A stretch of DNA of 64,000 nucleotides, taken from contig NZ_JAAQQU010000105.1 in the NCBI RefSeq assembly GCF_011742145.1, positions 248,001 through 312,000 of the forward strand, read 5' to 3'. The translations under genes were made by a program, and so were the position numbers. Every line of letters begins with the position of its first letter. Position 1 is the first letter of the stretch. This DNA is from Flavobacterium sp. J49 (GTDB taxonomy: Bacteria; Bacteroidota; Bacteroidia; Flavobacteriales; Flavobacteriaceae). The notes beneath the pieces are model-generated. The model was not told where the DNA came from, ran no database searches, and was given only the letters and a program-made list of their open reading frames with translations. Below are positions 34,546 through 44,336 of the stretch, one piece after another.

Positions 34546-35001
34546 ATGAAAATATTTGCCAAATTCTCTCTTTTTGTAGTTCTGATTTCTCTGTTCACTT
34601 CTTGTGTCAGTACCCGTTCCACTTTGAAAAATGTGGATGACAATGCACCTATTCCTACCCTAAAAGGAGATGCCTTTGTTTTAACCGAATACAGCAAAGA
34701 CAAAAAATATGGTTACGACCCGGATTATCCCGTGAATGTTTTTTACAAAAACACCAAAGACGAAAACCTCAATGCAGAAAGATATCTAAGGGCTTTGGCA
34801 GGGCCAAATGGTGAAAAAATAACCTTTACCAAATTGGAAAGCTGTTGTCCGTTTCCGACCAAAAGAACAGAAATAGGCGCAGGTTTTTTAGATATTTACG
34901 AGCTGAAATGGGAAGGCCAAAAGAGCCCGATAAAACTTTATGTAAACATTTATGAAAGAGGATATTTACTTGTTCCCATTGGCCTCAGCATCAAAAAATA
35001 A
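34546..35001 (+). CDS. Conserved lipoprotein upstream of kdsA
   Basis: From the ATG at 34546 the protein has 151 residues; a TTG start at 34507 would add 13 residues in front of a clean lipoprotein signal (MKIFAKFSLFVVLISLFTSC, lipobox cysteine at 20). The mature part has conserved-looking blocks DAFVLTEYSKDKKYGYDP, LRALAGPNGEKI, SCCPFPT and LYVNIYERGYLLVPIG. Homologues in this phylum are sometimes labelled as KDO-8-phosphate aldolase because of the adjacent gene, but there is no aldolase fold here. Real function unknown. Confidence 0.75.
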   Translation: MKIFAKFSLFVVLISLFTSCVSTRSTLKNVDDNAPIPTLKGDAFVLTEYSKDKKYGYDPDYPVNVFYKNTKDENLNAERYLRALAGPNGEKITFTKLESCCPFPTKRTEIGAGFLDIYELKWEGQKSPIKLYVNIYERGYLLVPIGLSIKK

Positions 35002-35070
35002 CTTAACAAAATAACTATATAAAATAACCAAATTATTCATAACTTAGCGGTTTTTAAAACCTGAAATTTT

Positions 35071-35889
35071 ATGAATATAAATACCATTCCACAAATCAAG
35101 AATACCGATAGTGGAAATTTCTTTGTACTTGCTGGTCCATGTGCCATTGAAGGTGAAGAAATGGCATTGCGAATTGCCGAGAAGTTAGTTAGTATAACTG
35201 ATAAATTACAAATCCCATACGTTTTCAAAGGGTCGTTTAAAAAAGCCAACCGCTCCAGAATTGATAGTTTTTCGGGCATTGGCGATGAAAAAGCGCTTAA
35301 AATTCTTCGAAAAGTTTCAGAAACATTCCATATTCCGACAGTTACTGATATTCATACCAATGAAGATGCGGCAATGGCTGCAGCCTATGTTGATGTTTTA
35401 CAAATACCGGCATTCTTGGTTCGCCAAACCGATTTGGTTGTAGCTGCTGCCAAAACCGGAAAAACCGTCAATTTGAAAAAAGGACAGTTCATGAGTCCGG
35501 AAAGCATGAAACATGCCGTTCAGAAAGTGTTAGATTGCAATAATCAAAACGTAATGGTTACAGATAGAGGTACCATGTTTGGCTATCAGGATATGATTGT
35601 TGATTTCCGAGGGATTCCGACGATGCAACAATATGCTTCGACAGTGCTAGATGTTACCCATTCTTTGCAACAACCCAACCAAACTACAGGTGTAACCGGC
35701 GGTAGACCTGACATGATTGAAACCATTGCCAAAGCAGGAATAGCGGTTGGCGTCGACGGTATTTTTATCGAAACCCATTTTGATCCTGCTAATGCTAAAA
35801 GTGACGGTGCTAATATGCTACACTTAGACTATTTTGAGGGCTTAATGACCAGATTAGTAGCCATTAGAAAAACCATTAATTCTTTTTAA
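35071..35889 (+). CDS. kdsA: 3-deoxy-8-phosphooctulonate synthase
   Basis: This 272-residue cytosolic TIM-barrel enzyme condenses phosphoenolpyruvate with arabinose 5-phosphate to give KDO 8-phosphate for lipopolysaccharide. Signature segments are FVLAGPCAIEGEEMAL, VFKGSFKKANRSR, TDIHTNEDA, DVLQIPAFLVRQTDL, VNLKKGQFMSPE, MVTDRGTMFGYQDMIVD, DVTHSLQQPN and GIFIETHFDP. Length is as expected. The Asn in KKANRS-type enzymes and the absence of the metal-binding Cys at the N-terminal position would need alignment to type as metal-dependent or not. Confidence 0.96.
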   Translation: MNINTIPQIKNTDSGNFFVLAGPCAIEGEEMALRIAEKLVSITDKLQIPYVFKGSFKKANRSRIDSFSGIGDEKALKILRKVSETFHIPTVTDIHTNEDAAMAAAYVDVLQIPAFLVRQTDLVVAAAKTGKTVNLKKGQFMSPESMKHAVQKVLDCNNQNVMVTDRGTMFGYQDMIVDFRGIPTMQQYASTVLDVTHSLQQPNQTTGVTGGRPDMIETIAKAGIAVGVDGIFIETHFDPANAKSDGANMLHLDYFEGLMTRLVAIRKTINSF

Positions 35890-35909
35890 TTTTTAAATTC
35901 CTCTAAGCC

Positions 35910-36755
35910 TTGAAAAAAATATTTTTTGTTTCATGTTTGACGATTTATGCCTTAACACAAACCGTTTCAGCACAAGAAAAAACAGCCAATCCTGATAAAT
36001 ACACCGCCCACAACAAAGGTAAAATGTATGTGTTTTGGGGAGGAAATAGAGAAAGTTATTCAAAATCAGATATTCATTTTAAAGGAGACAATTACAATTT
36101 TACTTTAAATGATGTAACAGCCCGAGACAAACCTAAAGGTTGGCAAATTGACTATGTAAATCCGGCCCGAATGACCATACCGCAAACCAATTTACGAATT
36201 GGTTATTTTATCAATGACCATTATAATATTTCCATTGGTTTTGATCATATGAAATATGTCATGAATCAGAATCAGGTCGTTAACATCACCGGTAATATCA
36301 ACGAAGGAACTCCGTTTGACGGCACATACAATAACGAGCCCATAACATTGACTGAAGATTTCTTAACTTTTGAACACACCGATGGTTTAAATTATGTGAA
36401 TACTGAATTTTCGAGAGTTGATGATATTTCAAAGCTTTTTAAAATTCGCAATACTGATAAATTCCAACTCAATATTACAGAAGGATTAGGAGCCGGATTT
36501 TTGTATCCAAAAACCAACACCATGTTATTGGGAAAAGAAAGGTATGACGAATTTCACGTTGCCGGTTATGGTGTCTCCGCAAAAGTGGGCCTAAACTTCA
36601 CTTTTTTCAAACACTTTTTTGTTCAAGCAGAATTAAAAGGAGGATATATTGACATGAATGACATCAGGACTACCAGCAGCAAATCTGATAGTGCCTCACA
36701 ACACTTTTATTTTTTACAAAGAATCATTGCCTTTGGAGGCATTTTTAAAGTATAA
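35910..36755 (+). CDS. Secreted outer-membrane beta-barrel-like protein
   Basis: A 281-residue protein starting at TTG (35910), chosen because a signal peptide follows immediately (MKKIFFVSCLTIYALTQTVSAQ). The rest alternates in the manner of a beta-barrel: NLRIGYFINDHYNISIGFDHMKYVM, VSAKVGLNFTFFKHFFVQAELKGGYIDM, and an aromatic-ended C-terminus (IIAFGGIFKV). No defined family is recognised. It lies 20 bases after kdsA, so co-transcription is likely and a link to outer-membrane biogenesis is possible. Confidence 0.7.
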   Translation: MKKIFFVSCLTIYALTQTVSAQEKTANPDKYTAHNKGKMYVFWGGNRESYSKSDIHFKGDNYNFTLNDVTARDKPKGWQIDYVNPARMTIPQTNLRIGYFINDHYNISIGFDHMKYVMNQNQVVNITGNINEGTPFDGTYNNEPITLTEDFLTFEHTDGLNYVNTEFSRVDDISKLFKIRNTDKFQLNITEGLGAGFLYPKTNTMLLGKERYDEFHVAGYGVSAKVGLNFTFFKHFFVQAELKGGYIDMNDIRTTSSKSDSASQHFYFLQRIIAFGGIFKV

Positions 36756-36788
36756 TTTTTTTATTTACCCAACCTAACACCAACCCGT

Positions 36789-39700
36789 ATGAAAAAAATT
36801 ACATTACTATTATTAACCATCTTCTTTTCCATAAGTGGGCATTCCCAATTAGCGCTAGAAGGATTTGAATCAACCACTGGACCAACCGGACTACCCTCAA
36901 CCACTTGGACATTGGGCACAGGAAACTGGGCAGTGTTTGACAATGGGATTGGCCTCGGACAACGATGGGGAATCAACAGTTCTGTAACCACACCACCTAC
37001 ACCTCCTATTGTTTATCAAGGAACCAATGCTGCTTATGTAAACCGAGAAAATATAGGCCAAGGAAATACTTCTGAAGACTATTTGACTACACCATTGGTT
37101 ACTATTCCGACCAACGGACAGCTTCATTTTTATACCAGAAGTTTTACCACCGGTAACCAAGGAACCATTTATCAAATCAAAGTTGCACCTGCCAGTGCTT
37201 CACAAACCAATCCGGCAGCTTATACTTTGGTAACACAATGGACAGAAGTTGATTTGACGACTACCTACAATATTTATGAAGAAAAAGTAGTTAATTTATC
37301 CGCCTATGCCGGACAACAAATCTATGTTTCATTTGTAAAAGTATACACCCAACCGCTAACTACTTTGGATGGAGATCGATGGTTAGTTGATAATGTTAGC
37401 ATCATTGAGCAATGTTTAGATCCAACAACACTGACCGCTTCGGGAATTACACAAACGTCAGCTAATTTGAATTGGGGCAATCCTAGCGGAGCCACTTCAT
37501 GGGAAATTGAAGTCTTACCGGCTGCAGGGACTTTTACAGGTATTGGAGTTGTATACAATGGAGGATTGCCTTATAATGCAACCGCTACAGCAACCGGAAC
37601 AGCATTTACACCAACAACGGCTTACAAATATTATGTAAGAGCGCTTTGTAGCAGTGGTGGAAGCAGTCAATGGGTTGGACCTTTTTCATTTTCGACTACT
37701 TCTCCGGGGATAAGTTGTGCTGCTCCGATTGTTATTGGTACTCTGCCCTATTCAACTACAGACAACACTTCAAACTATAGTGATAACCCCGCCATAGAAG
37801 GTGTGCCAGGAACTTCTTGTGGTGCTGCTAACGGTTACCTCAATGGTAATGATGTAGTATATGCTTATACCGCTACAGCAAATGGAGTAGTAAATGTTAC
37901 GATGACCCCAACAGCAACATATTCGGGAATTTTCGTTTATAACAGTTGTGCCAATATTGGTGTCAGTTGTATCGCAGGAGTTGGTAATTCCGGAACCGGA
38001 GTGAGAACATTTGACTTAACAGTTACTGCCGGCACTACTTACTATATAGTTATTTCAACTTGGGCCTCTCCACAAACAACAGGATACACTCTAACCTTGC
38101 AAACCGTCAACTGTCCGCCACCATCAACTTTAAATGCTACCGGCATCGGTCAAAACGGAGCCAATATCAGTTGGGCAAATCCCGGTGCTGCAACTTCGTG
38201 GGAGTATGTAGTACAAACGGCAGGTTCGGCAATACCGACTGGGGCAGGTACTCAAACCAGTAGTAATACAACCAATCCTATCTCGAGTTTAAATTCAGGA
38301 ACCAATTACCAATTTTATGTTAGAGCAAATTGTGGCAATGGTACTTTTAGTGCCTGGGCAGGTCCGTATTTGTTTTCAACCGCGGCCAACTATTGTGCCG
38401 GCAATCATTTCTATGATACGGGTGGTGCAACTGGAGTTTATAACAACAATGCCAATGTTACTACTGTAATTTGCCCTGATACACCCGGTGATCAAATAAC
38501 AGTTATTTTCAATACTTTCAACTTGGAAAGTGGATTTGACTACCTAAAAATTTATGATGGAAATAGTGCTACCGGAACTACTTTGCTTGGCAATTTTACG
38601 GGAGCTACACTTCCCCCTTCATTTACCTCAAGCGCTGTTAACGGGTGTTTGACATTTGTATTTACCTCTGATACTTCTGTAACTTTAGCCGGTTGGGATG
38701 CAACCATCTTGTGTTTGCCACAGCCAACTTGTCCTAAACCAACAGCAGTAGCAATTTCAGCTATTGGACAAAACAATGCTACTATCGCTTGGACTGAAGT
38801 TGGAACAGCAACAACTTGGGAGGTTTTATTACTTCCTGCAGGTTCGCCTGTACCATTAGCATCAGCTACAGGGATAATTACTACAAACAATCCATACCAA
38901 GCCACTGGTTTGACCTCAGCCACATCTTATGATGTTTATGTAAGAGCCATTTGTAGTTCGACGGATATAAGTTTATGGTCAAACAAAGGAACTTTCACCA
39001 CTTTAATTACCAATGATGAGTGTGCCAATGCAGTAATAGTTCCTGTAAATACAGCTACTCTTTGTACTTTGACAGCATCTGGATCCTTATCTGGAGCTAC
39101 GGCTTCATCGCAAGGAAATACTTGTTTTGGGACTGATGACGATGATGTTTGGTTCCAATTTACAGCTACCAGCACCCAACATATCATCTCATTACTAAAT
39201 GTTGCCGGTTCTACACAAGACTTATTCCATGTTTTATACACCGGTAGTTGCGGGGCTTTAAACCAATTGTATTGTAGTGACCCTAACTCTAGTACGGCCA
39301 GTAATTTAACCGTAGGACAAGTATATTTTATTCGTATTTATTCATACACTTCAACTCCAAATCAAAATTCAACCTTTAATATTTGTATTACCACTCCTGT
39401 ACCACCACCGACTTGTATCAACAATCAACCGGCTGGAAATACATGTCAAACAGCGACGCCAATTTGTAATTTAAATGGCTATTGTGGAAGCACCTCTTCT
39501 TCATACACAGCCAATTATTGGTCTCAATTAAACACTGCGTTTTGTGGTTCTATTGAAAACAACTCCTTTTTAACATTTGTGGCTACCTCAACCACAATTT
39601 CTTTTGATGTTTGGGTAACAAGCTCGCTTGAAAATGGTGGTATTCAGATTATGATTTTTAGCGCTACCAATTGTGCAGGTACAGTAAACAACTTTACTTG

Positions 39701-42700
39701 TTGGAGTCCGGGTATTGTTCCTTCAGGGTCAACCAATATTTCAGCGAATGGTTTGGTTGTCGGAAATACTTATTACATTATGATTGATGGTTTTGGTGGT
39801 GACGTTTGTAATTATGTTATTGCTGCAAACAGTGGTATTCAAACCCAAGTTAATGCAACAACTTCAGACGACACTATCTGTTTGGGAGATACTGTAAATC
39901 TGAATGCTGTCGGCGGTAACGGGTCATACAATTGGACTTCTTCACCGGCTACCACTGGACTTAGCGCCACTACCGGAAGTGCCATTACCTTTACGCCAAC
40001 AGCTGCCGGTGTTTACACCATAACTGCTGCGTCAACAGACGGTAATACACTTTGTCCTCAAGATGTATCCGATTTTGTTACAGTGACTGTGAGTAATGAT
40101 GCCGTGCCTGTATTTGATACTTTTGGTCCTTATTGTGAAGGTGAAACCATTCCTGCTTTACCTACAACCTCCAACAATGGCGTAACAGGAACTTGGTCAC
40201 CTGCTTTAGTCAATAATACGCAATCGGGAAGTTATACTTTTACGCCGGATACGAGCGCTTGTTCTTCCCCTATTACGGTTTCCATCACAATTAATCCAAC
40301 AATTAATCCAAGTTTTGATGCTATTCCGGCTTTATGTTATGGTACAACTGCACCGGTATTGTCTACCATATCAAACAATAATGTAACCGGTGTTTGGAAT
40401 CCTGTTACCATTGACAATACCCAATCAGGCACATACACCTTTACCCCTGATTCCGGTCAGTGTGCTTCAACTGTAGTTGTCACTACAACTGTTAACCCAT
40501 TGATTACGCCAACTTTCTTATCTCCGGCACCTATTTGTAGCGGAGATGCAGCACCAGTGTTGCCATTAACCTCTTTGAATGGAATTACTGGAACATGGTC
40601 TCCGGCGGTAGTCGATAACACCCAAACGGCAACTTACACCTTTACACCGGATGCCAACCAATGTGCTACTACAACAACTTTAGCGATTACTGTCTATCAA
40701 GATTGTTCTTTTGGAAGTTATGCCAGTGCAGTGTGGTTAAACAATTGTCAAACCTCAAACTTTTTCAATACTTTAGGTTCAGGGGCTTCCATTATCGGGC
40801 CAGCCCAAAATATTTTCCCTAATACCGATTTCGGAACTTTTGTTTCCTACTCCAATACTTTTAAATTGAGAGGAGCTGAATTAAAAACGTTTAAAATTGC
40901 CACCGCAAATGTTTGTAGTGCCCGTTTAAATTATCGAATCTATCCAGCTTCCGGAACTCCCGGAGCTTTTGCCGTGATGAATTTACCATTTTTAGATGAC
41001 TGTGCTGGTGGTACATTCCCAAGTGGCGGACCATGTATTACCGGTGACCAAAAATGGCAAAGAGTACTTACAGATGCCGAATTCCCAATTGATTTAACAG
41101 CCTATCCTGCAGGAGAATATATATTGGAAGTGTATTATGATGTAACCGGAGATGTTAACTCTACCACTCAGTGTGATGATACTATCCTAATCAATAATAA
41201 TGGCGCTAATTATATAGCGACTTATACTTTACAAGCCAACCCAACCTTTACTTCTACTACTCCAACGAGTTGTGCTGCAAATGATGGGACAATTACTATA
41301 GGGAATTTAGTTGCCAACACCACCTATAATTTGATGTATGCAGATGATAGTACAAGTGTTGGTCCGATTGCGATATTAACCGATAATACAGGTAGTTACA
41401 CCTTAACCGGATTGAATGCCGGAACTTATTCAAACTTCAATTTTGCGGTTAATGGTTGTCCATTTAGCGCTACTGATATTATCACGTTTAACATTCCTTC
41501 AACAGCACCGGTAACGGGTACAGATCCTTTGACCTGTAACGGAAATACCGGAACAATCACTATTAGTGATTTGCTTCCTAACCAATCTTATGCTGTAAGC
41601 TATACAGATGATACTGTTCTGGTTGGTCCAACAAACATTACCTCAAACACCAACGGTCAAATTATCTTAACCGGATTAAATGCCGGTGTTTATGCAGGTT
41701 TCACCCTCAGCACTACCAATTGTACGGTAACTTCGAGCGATACGGTAACCTTAATTAATCCGGGAGCTCCAGTGGTATCGGTTAATAGTACTGCTATTTG
41801 TAATAACCAAACCGCTACTATAACTGCTACACCACAAGTGCCGGGCTCATATAATTATGTATGGACTGTTCCTTCAGGCTTTACTAATCCTGGGAATGTT
41901 GCCAGTTTTGTGACTGCTGTTCCGGGAACCTATACGGTTGTGGCCACACCAATTGCTACTCAATTTTGTAATGGTAGTTTTGAAAACCCAACCGCTACAG
42001 GTCAGTTTCCTAATATGTTAAATGAAAATGTGGTTCCGTGTTGGGACACAACGGCAGCCGACGGAATTTTAGAAGTTTGGCCAGCTGCAGGTTTTGAAAA
42101 TGTTTTTGCTTACCAAGGCACACAATTTATTGAAATGAACGGAAATTCAATTGCAACTATTTTCCAAGACTTTACTACAAGTCCGGGTTCACAATTGCAA
42201 ATTTCTTTTGCTCACCGAGGTCGTCAAGGTAATGATACTGTTAGAGTAGAAATTGGACCGGTTGGCGGACCTTATGTAAGTTTAGGCAACTTTACCGATG
42301 GTAACACCGCTTGGGTTTTACACAACTTAACTTATACTATACCGGCTACCGGAGGCAACAACTACAGCTTGCGGTTTGTGTCTGTATCTAGTGCAGGCGG
42401 AAATCCTTCTGTTGGGAATTTCCTTGATGCTGTTAGCGTTACTTCTGTTGAATGTAGCTCGTTGCCAACTTCTGGGGTAGTTTCTTTAACGCCTTCTACT
42501 GGTTTGGTTTTAACTTCAAACAACAATAGTCAAACTGTTTGTATCAATAATGCCATTGCAAACATCATTTATACTGCAACTGAGGCTACCACTGTTACTG
42601 TTTCTGGACTTCCTGCCGGAGTTACCGGAACATTTGATACTGGTGCAGGAGCTTTCACTATTAGTGGTGCTCCATCTGAATCGGGTACTTTCAACTATAC

Positions 42701-43691
42701 AGTAACCGCAAGCGGAATTTGTAATACCGTAAATCTCACCGGCACAATTGTCGTGAAACCGTTTGTAACGGCAACTTTCAATCCGATCACAATTTGTAGT
42801 GGTGATTCCGTTGCTTTACCAACCTCTTCTATTGAAGGATACACCGGTACTTGGAGTCCGGCCACTGCCAACAATACCCAAACCGGTACTTATACTTTTA
42901 CACTAAATTCAAGTGTTTGTGGTCCGACATCGACATTGACCATTACCGTTAATCCGATTGTGAATCCTACCTTTAATAGTATTGCGCCATTGTGTATTGG
43001 TGAAATTGCACCAACACTTCCTACGACTTCTATTGAAGGCATAAGTGGAACTTGGACACCAGCAGTTATTGACAATACCACTACCGGAACCTATACCTTT
43101 ACTTCTAATGCCGGACAATGTGCAACCAACGGAAGTCTTGCCGTAACCGTTCAAAGTGGTTTTGATTTTGAAATTACCGGAAGTTGTATTGGAAACAATT
43201 TCATTTTAGAAGTTGCCGCAGTCAATGCTACTTTTGATGTAAATGCCGCCAGTTTTGCTTGGTTCACCAGTAACCAACAGTTGGTAGGTTCTAATGCTAA
43301 TACATTTGACGTTACTCAATATCTAAATTCTACTACGGTTGTAGAAGAATTGCCAATCTCATTTAACGTGACCGTTACTACTCCTGATGGTTGTTTTAGA
43401 AATGAGTCGATTACGTTAGACAGAATCTATTGTGATATTCAAAAAGGAATTTCTGCCAATAATGACGGCAACAATGATTTCTTTGATTTGAGTTTGTTAG
43501 ATGTTAAAAAGCTTAGCATTTACAACCGATACGGAATGAAAGTTTACAGTAAAAATCAATACCGTGACGAATGGAAAGGTCAATCCGACAAAGGAGAAGA
43601 ACTACCTGACGGTACTTATTACTACGTAATTGAATTCAATAATGAAACGGAAACTAAAACCGGCTGGATTTATAAAATAGGTCAAAACTAA
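36789..43691 (+). CDS. Giant T9SS type B protein with fibronectin, CUB and Ig-like modules
   Basis: A 2300-residue secreted protein. Signal peptide (1-19); choice-of-anchor J-like domain (about 20-205); three fibronectin-like modules (about 208-303, 438-530, 655-745); PPC-like domains (about 306-437, 748-870); a CUB domain (about 535-650, DYLKIYDGNSATGTTLLG); three Ig-like modules near 1112-1300 and two more near 1995-2120 with the pattern GITGTWSPAVVDNTQT.TYTFTP; two modules near 1495-1660; and a C-terminal gliding-motility-type (type B) sorting domain from about 2217 (GISANNDGNNDFFDL... LSIYNRYGMKVY... LPDGTYYYVIEF). It is likely a surface adhesin or matrix component. One uninterrupted frame; a strong terminator follows. 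Confidence 0.92.
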   Translation: MKKITLLLLTIFFSISGHSQLALEGFESTTGPTGLPSTTWTLGTGNWAVFDNGIGLGQRWGINSSVTTPPTPPIVYQGTNAAYVNRENIGQGNTSEDYLTTPLVTIPTNGQLHFYTRSFTTGNQGTIYQIKVAPASASQTNPAAYTLVTQWTEVDLTTTYNIYEEKVVNLSAYAGQQIYVSFVKVYTQPLTTLDGDRWLVDNVSIIEQCLDPTTLTASGITQTSANLNWGNPSGATSWEIEVLPAAGTFTGIGVVYNGGLPYNATATATGTAFTPTTAYKYYVRALCSSGGSSQWVGPFSFSTTSPGISCAAPIVIGTLPYSTTDNTSNYSDNPAIEGVPGTSCGAANGYLNGNDVVYAYTATANGVVNVTMTPTATYSGIFVYNSCANIGVSCIAGVGNSGTGVRTFDLTVTAGTTYYIVISTWASPQTTGYTLTLQTVNCPPPSTLNATGIGQNGANISWANPGAATSWEYVVQTAGSAIPTGAGTQTSSNTTNPISSLNSGTNYQFYVRANCGNGTFSAWAGPYLFSTAANYCAGNHFYDTGGATGVYNNNANVTTVICPDTPGDQITVIFNTFNLESGFDYLKIYDGNSATGTTLLGNFTGATLPPSFTSSAVNGCLTFVFTSDTSVTLAGWDATILCLPQPTCPKPTAVAISAIGQNNATIAWTEVGTATTWEVLLLPAGSPVPLASATGIITTNNPYQATGLTSATSYDVYVRAICSSTDISLWSNKGTFTTLITNDECANAVIVPVNTATLCTLTASGSLSGATASSQGNTCFGTDDDDVWFQFTATSTQHIISLLNVAGSTQDLFHVLYTGSCGALNQLYCSDPNSSTASNLTVGQVYFIRIYSYTSTPNQNSTFNICITTPVPPPTCINNQPAGNTCQTATPICNLNGYCGSTSSSYTANYWSQLNTAFCGSIENNSFLTFVATSTTISFDVWVTSSLENGGIQIMIFSATNCAGTVNNFTCWSPGIVPSGSTNISANGLVVGNTYYIMIDGFGGDVCNYVIAANSGIQTQVNATTSDDTICLGDTVNLNAVGGNGSYNWTSSPATTGLSATTGSAITFTPTAAGVYTITAASTDGNTLCPQDVSDFVTVTVSNDAVPVFDTFGPYCEGETIPALPTTSNNGVTGTWSPALVNNTQSGSYTFTPDTSACSSPITVSITINPTINPSFDAIPALCYGTTAPVLSTISNNNVTGVWNPVTIDNTQSGTYTFTPDSGQCASTVVVTTTVNPLITPTFLSPAPICSGDAAPVLPLTSLNGITGTWSPAVVDNTQTATYTFTPDANQCATTTTLAITVYQDCSFGSYASAVWLNNCQTSNFFNTLGSGASIIGPAQNIFPNTDFGTFVSYSNTFKLRGAELKTFKIATANVCSARLNYRIYPASGTPGAFAVMNLPFLDDCAGGTFPSGGPCITGDQKWQRVLTDAEFPIDLTAYPAGEYILEVYYDVTGDVNSTTQCDDTILINNNGANYIATYTLQANPTFTSTTPTSCAANDGTITIGNLVANTTYNLMYADDSTSVGPIAILTDNTGSYTLTGLNAGTYSNFNFAVNGCPFSATDIITFNIPSTAPVTGTDPLTCNGNTGTITISDLLPNQSYAVSYTDDTVLVGPTNITSNTNGQIILTGLNAGVYAGFTLSTTNCTVTSSDTVTLINPGAPVVSVNSTAICNNQTATITATPQVPGSYNYVWTVPSGFTNPGNVASFVTAVPGTYTVVATPIATQFCNGSFENPTATGQFPNMLNENVVPCWDTTAADGILEVWPAAGFENVFAYQGTQFIEMNGNSIATIFQDFTTSPGSQLQISFAHRGRQGNDTVRVEIGPVGGPYVSLGNFTDGNTAWVLHNLTYTIPATGGNNYSLRFVSVSSAGGNPSVGNFLDAVSVTSVECSSLPTSGVVSLTPSTGLVLTSNNNSQTVCINNAIANIIYTATEATTVTVSGLPAGVTGTFDTGAGAFTISGAPSESGTFNYTVTASGICNTVNLTGTIVVKPFVTATFNPITICSGDSVALPTSSIEGYTGTWSPATANNTQTGTYTFTLNSSVCGPTSTLTITVNPIVNPTFNSIAPLCIGEIAPTLPTTSIEGISGTWTPAVIDNTTTGTYTFTSNAGQCATNGSLAVTVQSGFDFEITGSCIGNNFILEVAAVNATFDVNAASFAWFTSNQQLVGSNANTFDVTQYLNSTTVVEELPISFNVTVTTPDGCFRNESITLDRIYCDIQKGISANNDGNNDFFDLSLLDVKKLSIYNRYGMKVYSKNQYRDEWKGQSDKGEELPDGTYYYVIEFNNETETKTGWIYKIGQN

Positions 43692-43700
43692 AACTAAAAA

Positions 43701-43730
43701 ACGTCCCGATAGTCGGGACGTTTTTTTTTT
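43701..43730 (+). terminator. Strong bidirectional terminator
   Basis: ACGTCCCGA (43701-43709) pairs with TCGGGACGT (43713-43721) around a three-base loop, followed by ten T. The A-run on the left lets it serve the convergent DUF1801 gene as well. Confidence 0.92.
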
Positions 43731-44079
43731 AATATAAATGCTTAGCCTCTTTAATAACTTCAACCAAAACCTCATTGTCAATTTTATCTAGAGAATGATA
43801 ACGCAATGACTTAATTGTATTTCTTCCATTGTCGGCGATTAAATGTTCTTGATAGTTTTTCAATTTGAAACCTCTGGCAAAACCAACATCTACAAATTGG
43901 TGTTTGTGACTGGCATTGAGATAACAAAACGGTTTCTTATTATAATAAAAATAAGGAATACCCCATTTGTATTCCAAAGTAACTTCGGGTAAGGTATGTT
44001 CGACAACCGCAATAATATGCAGAAGTATATCCCTGTACTTTTGAGGTTGGTTGAGTATGTATAATTCTGTTGGCTTCAA
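43729..44079 (-). CDS. DUF1801 domain protein
   Basis: A 116-residue protein of the YdhG/DUF1801 group. Recognisable blocks are LYILNQPQKYRDILLHI, TLEYKWGIPYFYY, KPFCYLNASHKHQFVDVGF and NGRNTIKSLRYHSLDKID. The fold resembles the frataxin-like YdhG family, with no established function. It converges on the giant T9SS gene, and its stop lies within the T-run side of the shared terminator. Confidence 0.82.
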   Translation of the reverse strand: MKPTELYILNQPQKYRDILLHIIAVVEHTLPEVTLEYKWGIPYFYYNKKPFCYLNASHKHQFVDVGFARGFKLKNYQEHLIADNGRNTIKSLRYHSLDKIDNEVLVEVIKEAKHLY

Positions 44080-44108
44080 TGAATAGTCTTTTTTTTAATC
44101 TGAACACG

Positions 44109-44327
44109 CTATTTATCATTGGCTTTGGATGTGTACTTATACAATTTTATGTTGAGCCAAAACAAAAGACAAAAAATTAAAACTGCTCCGACACCATATC
44201 CGAGATTAAAAGCAAAGTCTTCTTTACTATTAATGACCTCGTTGATTATGCCATAAACTCCGCTCAACAAGAGGACAAACAGAAACATGCTTACTATTTG
44301 CAAAGCGAAAAATATTTTTTTTCTCAT
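44109..44327 (-). CDS. Small two-TM membrane protein
   Basis: A 72-residue protein with two hydrophobic helices (about 6-24 and 45-63) and a positively charged tail. It lies nine bases after the M28 peptidase stop, in the same direction, so they probably share a transcript. No family is recognised. Confidence 0.6.
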   Translation of the reverse strand: MRKKIFFALQIVSMFLFVLLLSGVYGIINEVINSKEDFAFNLGYGVGAVLIFCLLFWLNIKLYKYTSKANDK

Positions 44328-44336
44328 AGGTCTGAA

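Noticed and set aside
38552..39241. Long antisense frames inside the giant T9SS gene
   Set aside because: They are mirror frames of a repetitive threonine-rich coding sequence, without start context or recognisable domains.
40120..43150. Repeated DNA blocks as a possible CRISPR-like or mobile repeat
   Set aside because: They are in-frame protein modules (Ig-like), with no short identical direct repeats or spacers.
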